Notes: generated by a model not told the origin, from the sequence alone. A DNA stretch of 32,533 bases from JAICTV01 sp035634055 (GCA_035634055.1 DASQDR010000005.1:1-32533); one strand, 5' to 3'. Counted from the stretch's first letter, positions 15,504 to 24,096 are shown. Translations and numbers: made by a program.

Positions 15504-17699
15504 TTAGCCCGGCATAATGTTCACCACGCGGTACGGCAGCCCCAGCGCACTCAGCACGATCCCCATCAAAAGCCAGAAGCCCGCGGCGGCGGACTCGCCG
15601 ACGATCAGGCCGAGGAAGAACGGCTTGGCCGCGACGTACCCCTTGGCGCCGCCAAAGCGCAGCGTGAGGGTCTTGGCCAACCAGCCGACGAAGATGCTCA
15701 GCCACAGGTGGGCGCCGGGGAAGGTGCCGATCATCAGGAAGCCGATCGGGTGCAGCGGCCACCACCCGTAGCGCAGGCGCATGGCGCTGAGGAACGCGGT
15801 GGCGGCGAAGCCGATGCCCGCCTGCGTCGCGGGGTCGTGCCGCAGGTAGTAGCGCGACTCCTCGTAGCTGCGCGGGTAATCCCGCAGCTTCCCCTGCGGC
15901 AGGCCCTGCGTGCCGTGCTCGTTGATCACGCCCGCGCGCACGTCCTTGGCGAAGGCGTAGCGATACTCGGTCCACAGCGTGCTGTAGAAGCTCGTGAAGT
16001 AACCGACGACCAGCGATAATCCCAGCAGCGCGATCAGCGCTCGCCCGGTGCGGCGGTCGCGTCGCAGGTCGCGCTCCTCCTCGGCGCCGCCGTACACCGT
16101 CGCGTCGGCCACCTTCAGGCCGTGCGTCGCGTAAACGCTGGCTACCTCGCGGTAGTCGTAGTGCTGCACCTCCACCAGGGCGCCGAGGTAAAACGACTTG
16201 ACCGGCACCGGGTGGAGCCACTGCGGGAGGTTGAACTTCTGCGCGTACGCGCCAATCGTCACCCAGGGCTTGACGAACGAAACGTAGATCTGCCCGTGCA
16301 CCAGGCCGGTCTCGGCGATGATGCGGGTGATCAGCAGGAACCCGGTGAGCAGGATCCCGACCGTCACCGCCGCCGCCACCAGCGTGCTGCCGGCGACGCG
16401 GAGGAAGCTGATCATGACGACCGCGCAGCCGACCAGGCCCCAGAAGGCGGTGCGGTAGGAGAGGTAGCGATCGTCCGCCTCCCCCGGCCGGCGCCCGCGG
16501 AACGCCTGCGCGACCACCAGCCGCCAGTGCCGCCGCCCGACCCATGCAATCGTCAGCGCGAACGCGACCAGCCCGCCAAGGTGCTGGTCCATCCGCCCGG
16601 CGTTCTCCGGGTCGCCCGTCCACGTTCCCTTCGTCATCATGAACAGGTTGTTCAGCACGAAGAAGAACCACAGGCTGAACGCGACCGATGACGTGATGAA
16701 GTAGGTCGCGCCGACGACGGTGAAGAACAGCGCGGCGTTCTGGAGCTTGGGGTCGGTGTACGACCACGGCGGCTCGGTCGCCAGGCGCGAGAAGTCGTAG
16801 TAGACCCAGATCTCCGGGAACCGCTGCGGGAAGTAGCGGGCCAGCCCGTTCCACACGTGCAGCAGGAAGACCGCCGCGAACGCGAGCCAGAACGACCGGC
16901 GCGACATCAGGTCGTTGAGCCACCGCCCGCGGCGCGGCTGGTCCACCAGCGAGAGTTGGATCTGCGCCAGCGGGAAGGGCAAGCGCTCGTTCTCGAACCA
17001 CTGCTTGCGCACGATCGCCACGATGCAGAGCAGAGCGCCGTACAGCGCGAAGGTGAACACGGCCCACGCCAGGATCGGCACCACCCACGCGCGGTACGGC
17101 GCGGGCCCGCGGTGGATGAAGCCCTGCACGGCCGGGTCGAGCCACGGCGGGCGGTCGCGGAACGTCGGAAAGAGCCAGGTCGGGAGGTTGAGCCGCTGGA
17201 GCAGTTCCCAGTAGCGCTGGTCGGCGGCGGCCTCGTTGAAGGGGACGACCAGCGACGCCGGGAACCCGCGCATCAAGCCGCTGCTGGGGACGGCGCAGCT
17301 CACCAGCATCATCATGAACGCGACGGCGACCTCGCCCGACGACAGCGCGTGCCGCGGCGCGAACCGGCTGAGCGGGCCGTTCACCGCCAGCGTGAACAGG
17401 AAGACCAGCATCGTCACGCCCAGCGGCAGATTGTTGCCGACGAGGAACGTGTTGTTCAGGACGTAGTCGTTGTACGGGGTCAACCCGCAGATGAGCACCA
17501 CGCCCGCCAAGCCGAGGCCGACGGAACGGAAGTTGATCGCCGGCCGCGCCCGCGCCGGCGGCGCGCCGGGCGGTGGCGGGGGCGACGGCGGCGCCGGGAG
17601 CCGAAGCGGCGCATCCGGCGCATCCGGCGTGGCGGGCGCGCCCCCGAGGGGTTCGTGCAGCGAAGGGGCTTTGACGGTCACGGGCGGGATTCTACTCAC
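15504..17699 (-). CDS. DUF6785/DUF6784-like polytopic membrane protein
   Basis: This protein of about 731 residues has a Pro/Ala-rich cytoplasmic leader (about 1-55) and then many membrane segments, at least eleven, from residue 60 to the C-terminus. I recognise it as the planctomycete/verrucomicrobial family annotated DUF6785 plus C-terminal DUF6784, distantly like oligopeptide transporters (OPT). Recognisable stretches are LTPYNDYVLNNTFLVGNNLP, RKQWFENERLPFPLAQ, TTSV-type FITSSVAFSLWFFFVLN and ITRIIAETGL. The transport role is inferred from topology. I chose GTG at 17699; GTG at 17681 is an alternative and neither has a strong ribosome binding site. The open frame up to 17912 overlaps mutM and is rejected. 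It follows mutM on the same strand. Confidence 0.82.
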   Translation of the reverse strand: MSRIPPVTVKAPSLHEPLGGAPATPDAPDAPLRLPAPPSPPPPPGAPPARARPAINFRSVGLGLAGVVLICGLTPYNDYVLNNTFLVGNNLPLGVTMLVFLFTLAVNGPLSRFAPRHALSSGEVAVAFMMMLVSCAVPSSGLMRGFPASLVVPFNEAAADQRYWELLQRLNLPTWLFPTFRDRPPWLDPAVQGFIHRGPAPYRAWVVPILAWAVFTFALYGALLCIVAIVRKQWFENERLPFPLAQIQLSLVDQPRRGRWLNDLMSRRSFWLAFAAVFLLHVWNGLARYFPQRFPEIWVYYDFSRLATEPPWSYTDPKLQNAALFFTVVGATYFITSSVAFSLWFFFVLNNLFMMTKGTWTGDPENAGRMDQHLGGLVAFALTIAWVGRRHWRLVVAQAFRGRRPGEADDRYLSYRTAFWGLVGCAVVMISFLRVAGSTLVAAAVTVGILLTGFLLITRIIAETGLVHGQIYVSFVKPWVTIGAYAQKFNLPQWLHPVPVKSFYLGALVEVQHYDYREVASVYATHGLKVADATVYGGAEEERDLRRDRRTGRALIALLGLSLVVGYFTSFYSTLWTEYRYAFAKDVRAGVINEHGTQGLPQGKLRDYPRSYEESRYYLRHDPATQAGIGFAATAFLSAMRLRYGWWPLHPIGFLMIGTFPGAHLWLSIFVGWLAKTLTLRFGGAKGYVAAKPFFLGLIVGESAAAGFWLLMGIVLSALGLPYRVVNIMPG

Positions 17700-17827
17700 C
17701 GCCGCTCGCCCGTCTCGCCCGCGCGCCCGCCATCTCGACGGAAGGAATTTGCAAAGCAGCGCCCGCCCGCCACACGTGCTTCGCTCGGCGCCCCAGAGAC
17801 ACGCATCTTCCCATGGCTTGGGCACTG

Positions 17828-18655
17828 CTACACCGTCTGGCACTTCGCGCAGAAGTGCGTCGATCGGCCGCCGAGGACGATGCGCTCGATCGCCGTGCCG
17901 CAGTTGCGGCACGGGTCGCCGGCGCGGTCATAGACGCGGTGCAGGCGCTGGAACCCGCCCGAGGTGCCGTCCGCGTCAACATAGTCACGCAGCGTGCTGC
18001 CGCGGTGGCGGATCGCGCGGCGCAAGATCTTCTTGATCGACTTCGACAGCCGCGCGACCTGCTCATCACCCAACGCGTTCGCCGGCGCCAGCGGGTGGAT
18101 GCCCGCGTCGTACAGCGACTCGTCCACGTAGATGTTTCCGAGCCCCGCGACGACGTTCTGGTCCATCAGCGCGTTCTTGATCGCCCGCGTGGTCCGCGCC
18201 AGCTTTCTCGCCAGTTGACTCGTCCGCATCACCAGCGGCTCGGGGCCCATGCGCTCGTCGCAGTCCTCGCACCCGAGCCAGCGGATCTCCCCGAACCGCC
18301 GCGGGTCGCGGAAGCGCAACTGATCGCGGCGCCCGACGGCCCGGCCGCTGGCGTCGTTCAGGTCGACGATTAAGTGAGTGTGCGGCTGCACCGGCTCATC
18401 CGCCGGCTCGACGGTGAGCCGGCCGGTCATTCCCAGATGGATAAAGAAGCGGTTTGCATCGTCCAGGTAGAAGACGATGCGCTTACCGCGCCGGGCAACG
18501 CGCTCGATCGCCCGCCCCGTGACGGCGGCGGTGAAATCGAAGTCGGCGGGCGTGACCATGTCCGGTCGAACGTGTGCCACGCGACCGATCCGCCGCCCGC
18601 TGACGCGCGGGGCGAGCGTGGTGACGATCGTCTGGACCTCGGGCAACTCAGGCAT
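17828..18655 (-). CDS. mutM: Formamidopyrimidine-DNA glycosylase (Fpg/MutM)
   Basis: This 275-residue DNA repair enzyme removes oxidised purines such as 8-oxoguanine and nicks the abasic site. The catalytic N-terminus MPELPEV is intact (Pro2, Glu3), as is Lys58 in RRGKRI. The helix-two-turn-helix region contains NALMDQNVVAGLGNIYVDE. The C-terminal zinc finger is complete, with Cys249, Cys252, Cys269 and Cys272, and Arg264 in GGRSTHFC. Length is normal. The start at 18655 is fixed by the need for Pro at position 2. It is divergent from moxR and is followed by the DUF6785-like gene after 128 bases. Confidence 0.97.
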   Translation of the reverse strand: MPELPEVQTIVTTLAPRVSGRRIGRVAHVRPDMVTPADFDFTAAVTGRAIERVARRGKRIVFYLDDANRFFIHLGMTGRLTVEPADEPVQPHTHLIVDLNDASGRAVGRRDQLRFRDPRRFGEIRWLGCEDCDERMGPEPLVMRTSQLARKLARTTRAIKNALMDQNVVAGLGNIYVDESLYDAGIHPLAPANALGDEQVARLSKSIKKILRRAIRHRGSTLRDYVDADGTSGGFQRLHRVYDRAGDPCRNCGTAIERIVLGGRSTHFCAKCQTV

Positions 18656-18721
18656 GGCGAAGCGAAGCTACTTGGGTGAGGAAACCGTGCGCGAGAAACT
18701 TTGCCGGGCCGGGCGCGTCCG

Positions 18722-18750
18722 TGGTTTAGCCCCGGCGGGCATACTATACT
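18722..18750 (+). promoter_or_regulatory. Candidate promoter of the MoxR operon
   Basis: In the 161-base region between the divergent mutM and moxR starts, TATACT at 18745-18750 matches five of six bases of a sigma-70 -10 box and stands out in very GC-rich surroundings. Seventeen bases upstream, TGGTTT (18722-18727) is a poor -35. The site is 67 bases before the moxR ATG. This is a proposal from sequence alone. Confidence 0.35.
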
Positions 18751-18816
18751 CGGACGCCCCCACCGGCGGGGGCCGCGCGCGGGAACGTTGTCCTCCAATC
18801 ACGCGGGGTGCGCAGC

Positions 18817-19920
18817 ATGTCAGACCAGCCTCAGATCGGGATCGCCCAGCCGCAACAAACCGACCTCGCCGCCGAGGAGCTTGCCGCGGTCGAGAAGCTT
18901 CAGAAGGGTTATCACGACCTCAAGGCCGAGCTCGGCAAAGTGATCGTCGGGCAGGACGCGGTCATCGAAGAGCTGCTGATCGCCCTGTTCTGCAAGGGTC
19001 ACGCCCTGTTGGTCGGCGTGCCGGGGCTGGCCAAGACGCTGCTCATCTCCACGCTGTCGCGCACGCTGGGGCTGAGCTTCAACCGCATCCAGTTCACGCC
19101 CGACCTGATGCCATCGGACATCACCGGCACCGAAGTGATCGAGGAGGACAAGACCACCGGCGGGCGGGCGATGCGGTTCGTCCGCGGGCCGATCTTCGCC
19201 AACGTCATCCTGGCCGACGAGATCAACCGCACGCCCCCGAAGACGCAGGCCGCCCTGCTCGAGGCGATGCAGGAACACCAGGTGACCGCCGGCGGCAAGC
19301 TCCACCGTCTGCCGCAGCCGTTCTTCACGCTGGCGACGCAGAACCCAATCGAGCAGGAAGGCACCTACCCGCTGCCCGAGGCGCAGCTCGACCGGTTCAT
19401 GTTCAACATCAACGTCTGCTACCCGAGCGAAGAGGAAGAGTTCCAGATCGTCCGCATGACCACGGCCGGTCGCGAGTTCAACCTCCAGCACGTGCTCAGT
19501 GGCGACGAGGTGATGCAGCTCCAGGACATCGTGCGCAAGACGCCGGTCGCCGACCACGTTATCCGTTACGCGCTCCAGTTCTCTCGGATGACGCGACGCA
19601 CCGAGGCGGGCGGCGTGGTGCCGGACTTCATCAGGGACTACGTCGCCTGGGGCGCCGGCCCGCGCGCCAGCCAGTACCTGGTGCTGGCCGGCAAGGCTCG
19701 GGCGCTTCTGAAGGGTCGCTACCACGTCAGCACGGAGGACATCCGCCAGGTCGCGCTGCCAGTGCTGCGGCACCGCATCGTCACCAACTTCAACGCCGAG
19801 GCTGAGGGGATCAAGAGCGACGCGATCGTGAAAATGCTGATCGACCACATCCCGCGCCAGCAATACGACGAGCTGGACCGCACCGCGGCCAAGATGCTGA
19901 GGGACCAGCCGGCGGCGTGA
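18817..19920 (+). CDS. MoxR-type AAA+ ATPase
   Basis: This 367-residue cytoplasmic AAA+ ATPase belongs to the MoxR family, which works as a chaperone for complexes assembled from the VWA and DUF58 proteins encoded beside it. Walker A is GVPGLAKT (67-74), Walker B is ILADEIN (131-137), and the sensor/arginine-finger segment TQNPIEQEGTYPLPEAQLDRF is at about 174-194. The C-terminal lid includes YVAWGAGPRASQYL. GGGG at 18805-18808 stands 8 bases before the ATG at 18817; a GTG at 18808 is in frame. It is the first gene of a long plus-strand operon running to the window end. MoxR–VWA pairs are generally linked with envelope stress or activation of metal-dependent enzymes; the exact client here is unknown. 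Confidence 0.95.
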   Translation: MSDQPQIGIAQPQQTDLAAEELAAVEKLQKGYHDLKAELGKVIVGQDAVIEELLIALFCKGHALLVGVPGLAKTLLISTLSRTLGLSFNRIQFTPDLMPSDITGTEVIEEDKTTGGRAMRFVRGPIFANVILADEINRTPPKTQAALLEAMQEHQVTAGGKLHRLPQPFFTLATQNPIEQEGTYPLPEAQLDRFMFNINVCYPSEEEEFQIVRMTTAGREFNLQHVLSGDEVMQLQDIVRKTPVADHVIRYALQFSRMTRRTEAGGVVPDFIRDYVAWGAGPRASQYLVLAGKARALLKGRYHVSTEDIRQVALPVLRHRIVTNFNAEAEGIKSDAIVKMLIDHIPRQQYDELDRTAAKMLRDQPAA

Positions 19921-19929
19921 GCGACATCG

Positions 19930-20406
19930 ATGGCAGGCGGAATCTTCGAAAGACAAGCGTTGTTAAAACCGTCGACGATGGCGACGGTTGCCGAACGGCG
20001 GTTCGACGATGCCGTTGCTCTCCAAGCAACAGGTCAAAACGCCCGGGCCAATGGAGTCGCTTACCTCTGCGGCTTCGTCGTTAAAATCCTTCTGAAGGCG
20101 AGGCTGGTGGCGAAGTTTCCGGCCATTGCGCGGAAGCGGCAGCACGAGGTGGAGGACGCCGAACGCGAAGTGTGGAGGCTTATTTGGACGCAGCACGATC
20201 TCGAGGGAATGCTCTCCCAGATGGGAGAGCTGGAGGCCGCTCTGAAGCTCAGAGGCGAGCGCGACGGGCGGGACCATTTGGCGGAACTCAAGAAGATCAC
20301 GGCGAGTTGGACCATTCAAGCACGGTACTCGTCGCGCCAGATGCTGATGCACGAGGCGTCTGCGTTTCTTGACCGCGTACGGACTCTGAAGGATCTGCTG
20401 AAATGA
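19930..20406 (+). CDS. HEPN-like protein, first gene of a two-gene cassette
   Basis: This 158-residue all-helical protein has features of HEPN-domain proteins. After a leader, AVALQATGQNARANGVAYLCGFVVKILLKARL (about 28-59) matches the common AxxL...G....AYL.GF.vE..LKA helix pair. TQHDLEGML (88-95) matches the HDLExLL element. ARYSSRQMLMHEASAFLDRV (131-150) contains R136-x4-H141, an Rx4-6H motif like that of HEPN ribonucleases. Family assignment and RNase activity are inferences. ATG 19930 is taken; ATG 19978 begins the conserved part. Its stop overlaps the next start as ATGA, indicating coupled translation. Codons are visibly less biased to G/C in third position than in neighbouring genes, suggesting later acquisition. 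It interrupts the usual moxR–DUF58 adjacency. Confidence 0.65.
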   Translation: MAGGIFERQALLKPSTMATVAERRFDDAVALQATGQNARANGVAYLCGFVVKILLKARLVAKFPAIARKRQHEVEDAEREVWRLIWTQHDLEGMLSQMGELEAALKLRGERDGRDHLAELKKITASWTIQARYSSRQMLMHEASAFLDRVRTLKDLLK

Positions 20407-20657
20407 CACAGGCTCAAGCAGAGATGCTGGTGGCGGCCCTTGCGCGGCAATTCGACGCTGAGGTGGAGGCGGAACCAATAGGCGGGAACGGAAGGTTCCG
20501 ATTCGCGATCGTTTCGCCGCAGTTCGCAGGTCTCCCGCAGCTCCAGCGCCAAGATGCGATTTGGCAGGTCGTTGACGGAGTGCTCCCGCGCGAGGCAACG
20601 CTTGACGTCTCGATGATCCTCGCATTTGAGCCGGGCGAGTTCGCCGCTGCCGATTGA
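20403..20657 (+). CDS. Small BolA-like protein, second gene of the cassette
   Basis: This 84-residue protein overlaps the HEPN-like gene by four bases and has its own ribosome binding site, AAGGA at 20389-20393, nine bases before the ATG. The pattern of a charged N-terminal helix, then RFRFAIVSPQFAGLPQLQRQDAIWQVVDGVL, then a strand VSMILAFEPGE, resembles the alpha-beta core of BolA-type domains (F.V.IVS..F.G....R...I). The usual BolA histidine is not evident. This is a resemblance by eye, not an assignment. As the tightly coupled partner of a HEPN-like gene it could instead be an antidote or targeting subunit. Codon use is relaxed, as in its partner. Confidence 0.6.
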   Translation: MTQAQAEMLVAALARQFDAEVEAEPIGGNGRFRFAIVSPQFAGLPQLQRQDAIWQVVDGVLPREATLDVSMILAFEPGEFAAAD

Positions 20658-20667
20658 GTGACGCCGC

Positions 20668-21663
20668 TTGAATAACGAGCAGACCAACTACCGCAAGTAC
20701 CTCGACCCGCGCACGCTCGCGCGGATTGGCAGCCTTGACCTGCGCGCCCGGCTGATCGTCGAGGGGCTGATGACCGGCATGCACCGCTCGCCTTACCAGG
20801 GGGCGAGCGTGGAGTTCGCGCAGCACCGCCCTTACGTGCCGGGGGACGACATCCGGCGGGTGGACTGGAAGGTGCTCGGCAAGTCCGACCGCGTCTTCCT
20901 CAAGCAGTACATCGAGGAGACCAACCTCCACCTCATCTGCGTGGTCGACGCCAGCGAGTCGATGGGCTACGGAACGGTCGAGCCGGCGCGGGCGGCGGAC
21001 CCGGGGCTGGCGGGGGACCTGAAGGGGGCGGTGTCGTCCGTCCTCGCGCCGCAGTCGTCGGCGGGCACGTGGACCAAGTTCGACCACGCGACCGCCATCG
21101 CCGCGTCGCTGGCGTACATGGCGATCCAGCAGCAGGACTCGGTCGGGCTGGCGGTGTTCGACCGCGAGTTGAAGAAGTACCTCAAGCCCAGCAACTCCCC
21201 GGCGCAGTGGAAGACCCTGACGCAGGAGCTGACCGTCGTGCCGCGCACGGCCAAGACCGGCACCGGCCACGTGCTGGACCAACTGGCCGAGAAGCTCACG
21301 CACCGCAGCCTGGTGGTGATCTTGTCCGACTTCTTCGACGACATGGCCGGCATCCAGCAGGGACTGCGGCACCTGCGGTACAAGAAGCACGAATTGATGG
21401 TCTTCCAGGTGCTCGACCCGATGGAGGTCGAGTTCCCGTTTGACGACGTGACGTTGTTCCAGGGGCTCGAGGGGCTCGGTGACCTGCTGACCGAGCCGCG
21501 GGCGCTGCGCGAGGGGTACCTCGAGCAGTTGAACGGTTTCACGGAGGAGCTGAAGAAGATGTGCCGCGGCATGCACATCGACTTCACCCGGATGAACAGC
21601 GGCGAATCGCTCGACGTGGCGCTGAGCAACTTCCTGGCGACGCGGGCGGCGACGATGAAGTGA
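20668..21663 (+). CDS. DUF58 protein with VWA-like fold
   Basis: This 331-residue protein is a full-length DUF58 family member. The signature HRPYVPGDDIRRVDWKVL is at about 53-70, followed by VFLKQYIEETN. A MIDAS-like DASES is at residues 94-98, the metal-binding loop of a von Willebrand A-like fold. It lacks the N-terminal membrane helices found in some DUF58 proteins, so it is probably cytoplasmic or peripheral. Partner of the MoxR ATPase by long-standing gene linkage. The start is TTG at 20668, 10 bases after the preceding stop, with only a weak ribosome binding site. An inverted repeat begins 9 bases after its stop. Confidence 0.92.
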   Translation: MNNEQTNYRKYLDPRTLARIGSLDLRARLIVEGLMTGMHRSPYQGASVEFAQHRPYVPGDDIRRVDWKVLGKSDRVFLKQYIEETNLHLICVVDASESMGYGTVEPARAADPGLAGDLKGAVSSVLAPQSSAGTWTKFDHATAIAASLAYMAIQQQDSVGLAVFDRELKKYLKPSNSPAQWKTLTQELTVVPRTAKTGTGHVLDQLAEKLTHRSLVVILSDFFDDMAGIQQGLRHLRYKKHELMVFQVLDPMEVEFPFDDVTLFQGLEGLGDLLTEPRALREGYLEQLNGFTEELKKMCRGMHIDFTRMNSGESLDVALSNFLATRAATMK

Positions 21664-21671
21664 TCGAATGA

Positions 21672-21752
21672 GGGGTCAGTGGCCAGTGGCTGGTGACCAG
21701 TGAACGAATGATGCTTTGCACCGACGCATTCACTTGCCACTGGCCCCTGACC
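21672..21752. repeat. Imperfect inverted repeat, CCACTGACCACT family
   Basis: The left arm at 21674-21690 and the right arm at 21736-21752 match at 16 of 17 positions when one is reversed and complemented. An inner pairing AGTGAA..ATG (21700-21710) / CATTCACT (21727-21734) extends the fold. It is made of CAGTGGC/GTGACCAGTG words, as in the stronger element at 24024. It spans the junction between the DUF58 and BatA-like genes and includes the start codons of the latter. Confidence 0.75.
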
Positions 21753-24032
21753 ACCGGGCGCTCCCTGGCCGCCGGGTTCATCACGCCGGGCTTCGCCATT
21801 GCCGGGCTGCTGCTGGCGGGCATTCCGATCCTCATCCACATCCTCAATCGCCGGCGGTACAAGACCGTGCAGTGGGCGGCGATGGAGTTCCTGCTCCGCG
21901 CGATGCGGAAGAACCGCCGGCGGCTGAAGTTCGAGCAGTGGATCCTGCTGGCGACGCGCTGCCTGGTGCTGCTGCTGGCGGGGATCGCGCTGGCCCGGCC
22001 GCTGGGGTGCCGCGACAGCGCCATCGCCTCCATGGCCGGCACGCGCTCGGGGCTGCACGTCATCGTGATCGACAACAGCTACTCCACCGCCTACGAGGGC
22101 GACCGCACCAACGCGCGCACGCACCTCGACCGCGGCAAGCAGCTCGCCAAGGAGCTGATCGACACCTTCCAGGCCGGCGGCGAGGCGGTGGCGATCATCA
22201 CCGCGTCGCGCCCGGCGGCGTCGGTCCTGTCTCCGGCGACCTATGACCTCCAGGCCGCCCGCGGCGGGGTCGATCGCGTGCAGCAGGCGTACGGCTCGAC
22301 CGACCTGCTCGGCGCGCTGCGCGCGGCCCAGGCGATCGCCAACGCCGAGAAGACGCTCGGCCAGCGCCGGCTCTACCTGATCACCGACGGCACCCGCAGC
22401 GCGTGGGAAACCCCCGACGCCGCCGCCATCAAGCAGCTCGGCCCGGAGCTGGCGCGGCAGTACCGCGTCGCCCACTTCCACCTCGGCAAGGCAGGGCAGT
22501 GGAACCAGGTGGCGCTGGACGTGAAGCCGGCGGGGAACTTGGTCAGCACGCGGCTGAACAACGACCTCACCGCCCGCCTGCACTCCTTCGGCCAGGGGCC
22601 CGATGCCTTGCTCCAGTGGAAGCTGGACGACAGCGTGCTGCCCGGCGGCGGGCAGGTGCGATTCGGCGCCGAACCGGTCACGCTCGCGCAGCCCGGCGCC
22701 AGCTTTCGCGCCGGCGGCGCGCACGTGGTGTCGGCCGGGCTGGTCACGCAGGACCGGCTGAAGATCGACGACACCCGCCACCGCGTGCTCGACGTGGCGT
22801 CGGAGATGAAGGTGCTGATCGTCGAGGGCGAGCGCGGGATGAGCAAGCTCGGCGGCTCCGGCGCTTTCCTGGAACTCGCGCTCGCCCCGCCGCGCGAGGC
22901 GACCGCAGAGGGCGGCGCCAAGACCGACAGCTACGTCGCCCCCGAGGTCGTCAGCGACCTGGAGCTGGGCAACAAGGTGCTGACCGATTACCGCGCGGTC
23001 ATCCTGGCCGGCGTCGCGCAGCTCACGGCGGCGCAGGCGGACCAGCTTGCGCTGTTCGTCAAGCAGGGAGGCGGGCTCATCACGTTCATGGGCGAGCCGG
23101 TTGTCGGTGACAGCTACAACCAGGTGCTGCTGCCGCGCGGGCTCGTCCCCGGGCCGCTCACCAAGCGCGTCAGCGCGGCGGCGGACCAAAACGGCTTCCT
23201 GTTCGACTTCAAGCCGCACGGCTCGCTCCACCCGCTGCTCGGGCTCTTCTCAGCTCAGGAAAAGACCGGCCTGGACACCGCGCAGATCTTCACTTACTGG
23301 CAGATCGACCTGAAGCCGGACGCGAAGGTGGAGCGCGTGCTCGACTACCTGCCGACCGGCGCCACCGCGACCGGCGGGGCGGGCGCGGCCGGCGCGGGGG
23401 GCGGGAGCGGCAACGCGAACGCCAGCGCCCCGCGCGATCCCGCCATCGTCCTGCACACGCTCGGGCAGGGGCACGTCATCACCTTCACCACGACCGCCAA
23501 CGCCGAGTGGACCAGCTTCCCCGCCAAGCCGTCGTACGTCGCGCTGATGCACGAGCTGCTCGCCGGGAGCATCGGCGCCGGCGACCGCTGGATGAACCTG
23601 ACCGCCGGCGAGCCGCTCATGGTCCCGCGCAACCTCAAGCTGACCGGCTCGCCGACGCTGTTCGACCCGCAGCAGAAGGAAATCGTGCTCGAGCCGCTCC
23701 CCGCCGGCGGGCCGGGCGCGTACCGCAGCGGCCCGCTGGTCCGGCCGGGCGTTTACCGCCTGTCCACCGGCGCTTCCTCGTCGCTGCCGATCGCGGTGAA
23801 CGTCCCGCCCGAGGAGGCGGACGTCCGCACCCTGGACAATAACGCGGTGAAGCGCGCGCTCGGCGACGTGGACGTAGAGTTCCATGCCGACACCTTGCCG
23901 CCCGCCGCCGCCGAGGTGAACCGCGCCGGCACCGACTTCGGCTGGCCCTTCATGCTCGCGGTGCTGCTCTTCGTCGCCGGCGAGAGCTTCATGGCCATGC
24001 GGTTCGGGCACTATCGGAGGACCAGTGGCTAG
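21708..24032 (+). CDS. BatA-like membrane protein with VWA domain
   Basis: This protein of about 774 residues carries the BatA N-terminal element: GFITPGFAIAGLLLAGIPILIHILNRRR at about 23-50 and a second membrane helix, ILLATRCLVLLLAGIALARP, at 79-98. A VWA domain follows, with MIDAS DNSYS at 122-126. After a long extracytoplasmic part, including a glutamine-amidotransferase-like segment (AVILAGVAQLTAAQADQLALFVKQGGGLITFMG), comes a C-terminal membrane helix near 745-765. The natural family N-terminus would be just before GFITPGF, but no start codon is there. Only GTG 21693 and ATGs 21708 and 21711 are available. All lie in the inverted repeat, so about 20 leader residues are repeat-derived. 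The last codons and stop also come from a repeat. Confidence 0.85.
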   Translation: MMLCTDAFTCHWPLTTGRSLAAGFITPGFAIAGLLLAGIPILIHILNRRRYKTVQWAAMEFLLRAMRKNRRRLKFEQWILLATRCLVLLLAGIALARPLGCRDSAIASMAGTRSGLHVIVIDNSYSTAYEGDRTNARTHLDRGKQLAKELIDTFQAGGEAVAIITASRPAASVLSPATYDLQAARGGVDRVQQAYGSTDLLGALRAAQAIANAEKTLGQRRLYLITDGTRSAWETPDAAAIKQLGPELARQYRVAHFHLGKAGQWNQVALDVKPAGNLVSTRLNNDLTARLHSFGQGPDALLQWKLDDSVLPGGGQVRFGAEPVTLAQPGASFRAGGAHVVSAGLVTQDRLKIDDTRHRVLDVASEMKVLIVEGERGMSKLGGSGAFLELALAPPREATAEGGAKTDSYVAPEVVSDLELGNKVLTDYRAVILAGVAQLTAAQADQLALFVKQGGGLITFMGEPVVGDSYNQVLLPRGLVPGPLTKRVSAAADQNGFLFDFKPHGSLHPLLGLFSAQEKTGLDTAQIFTYWQIDLKPDAKVERVLDYLPTGATATGGAGAAGAGGGSGNANASAPRDPAIVLHTLGQGHVITFTTTANAEWTSFPAKPSYVALMHELLAGSIGAGDRWMNLTAGEPLMVPRNLKLTGSPTLFDPQQKEIVLEPLPAGGPGAYRSGPLVRPGVYRLSTGASSSLPIAVNVPPEEADVRTLDNNAVKRALGDVDVEFHADTLPPAAAEVNRAGTDFGWPFMLAVLLFVAGESFMAMRFGHYRRTSG

Positions 24033-24091
24033 TGGTCAGTGACCAGTGGCTAGTGCGTCAACTAGCCACTGACCACTGACCACTAGCCACT
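24024..24091. repeat. Near-perfect 31-bp inverted repeat, CCACTGACCACT family
   Basis: Arms 24024-24054 and 24061-24091 pair at 29 of 31 positions around a 6-base loop (24055-24060). Each arm is built from AGTGGCTAGTG and GTCAGTG words. The element overlaps the last codons and TAG stop of the BatA-like gene (24030-24032) and ends 5 bases before the ATG of the next gene, covering the whole ribosome binding region. As RNA it would be a very stable hairpin. Confidence 0.95.
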
Positions 24092-24096
24092 CTGCT

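Noticed and set aside
20967..23231. 754-residue minus-strand frame opposite the DUF58 and BatA-like genes
   Set aside because: Antisense to two clear family members and crosses a repeat; no recognisable domain.
24021..24091. Possible CRISPR-like alternation of short words
   Set aside because: No constant repeat with unique spacers; it is one hairpin built of two words.
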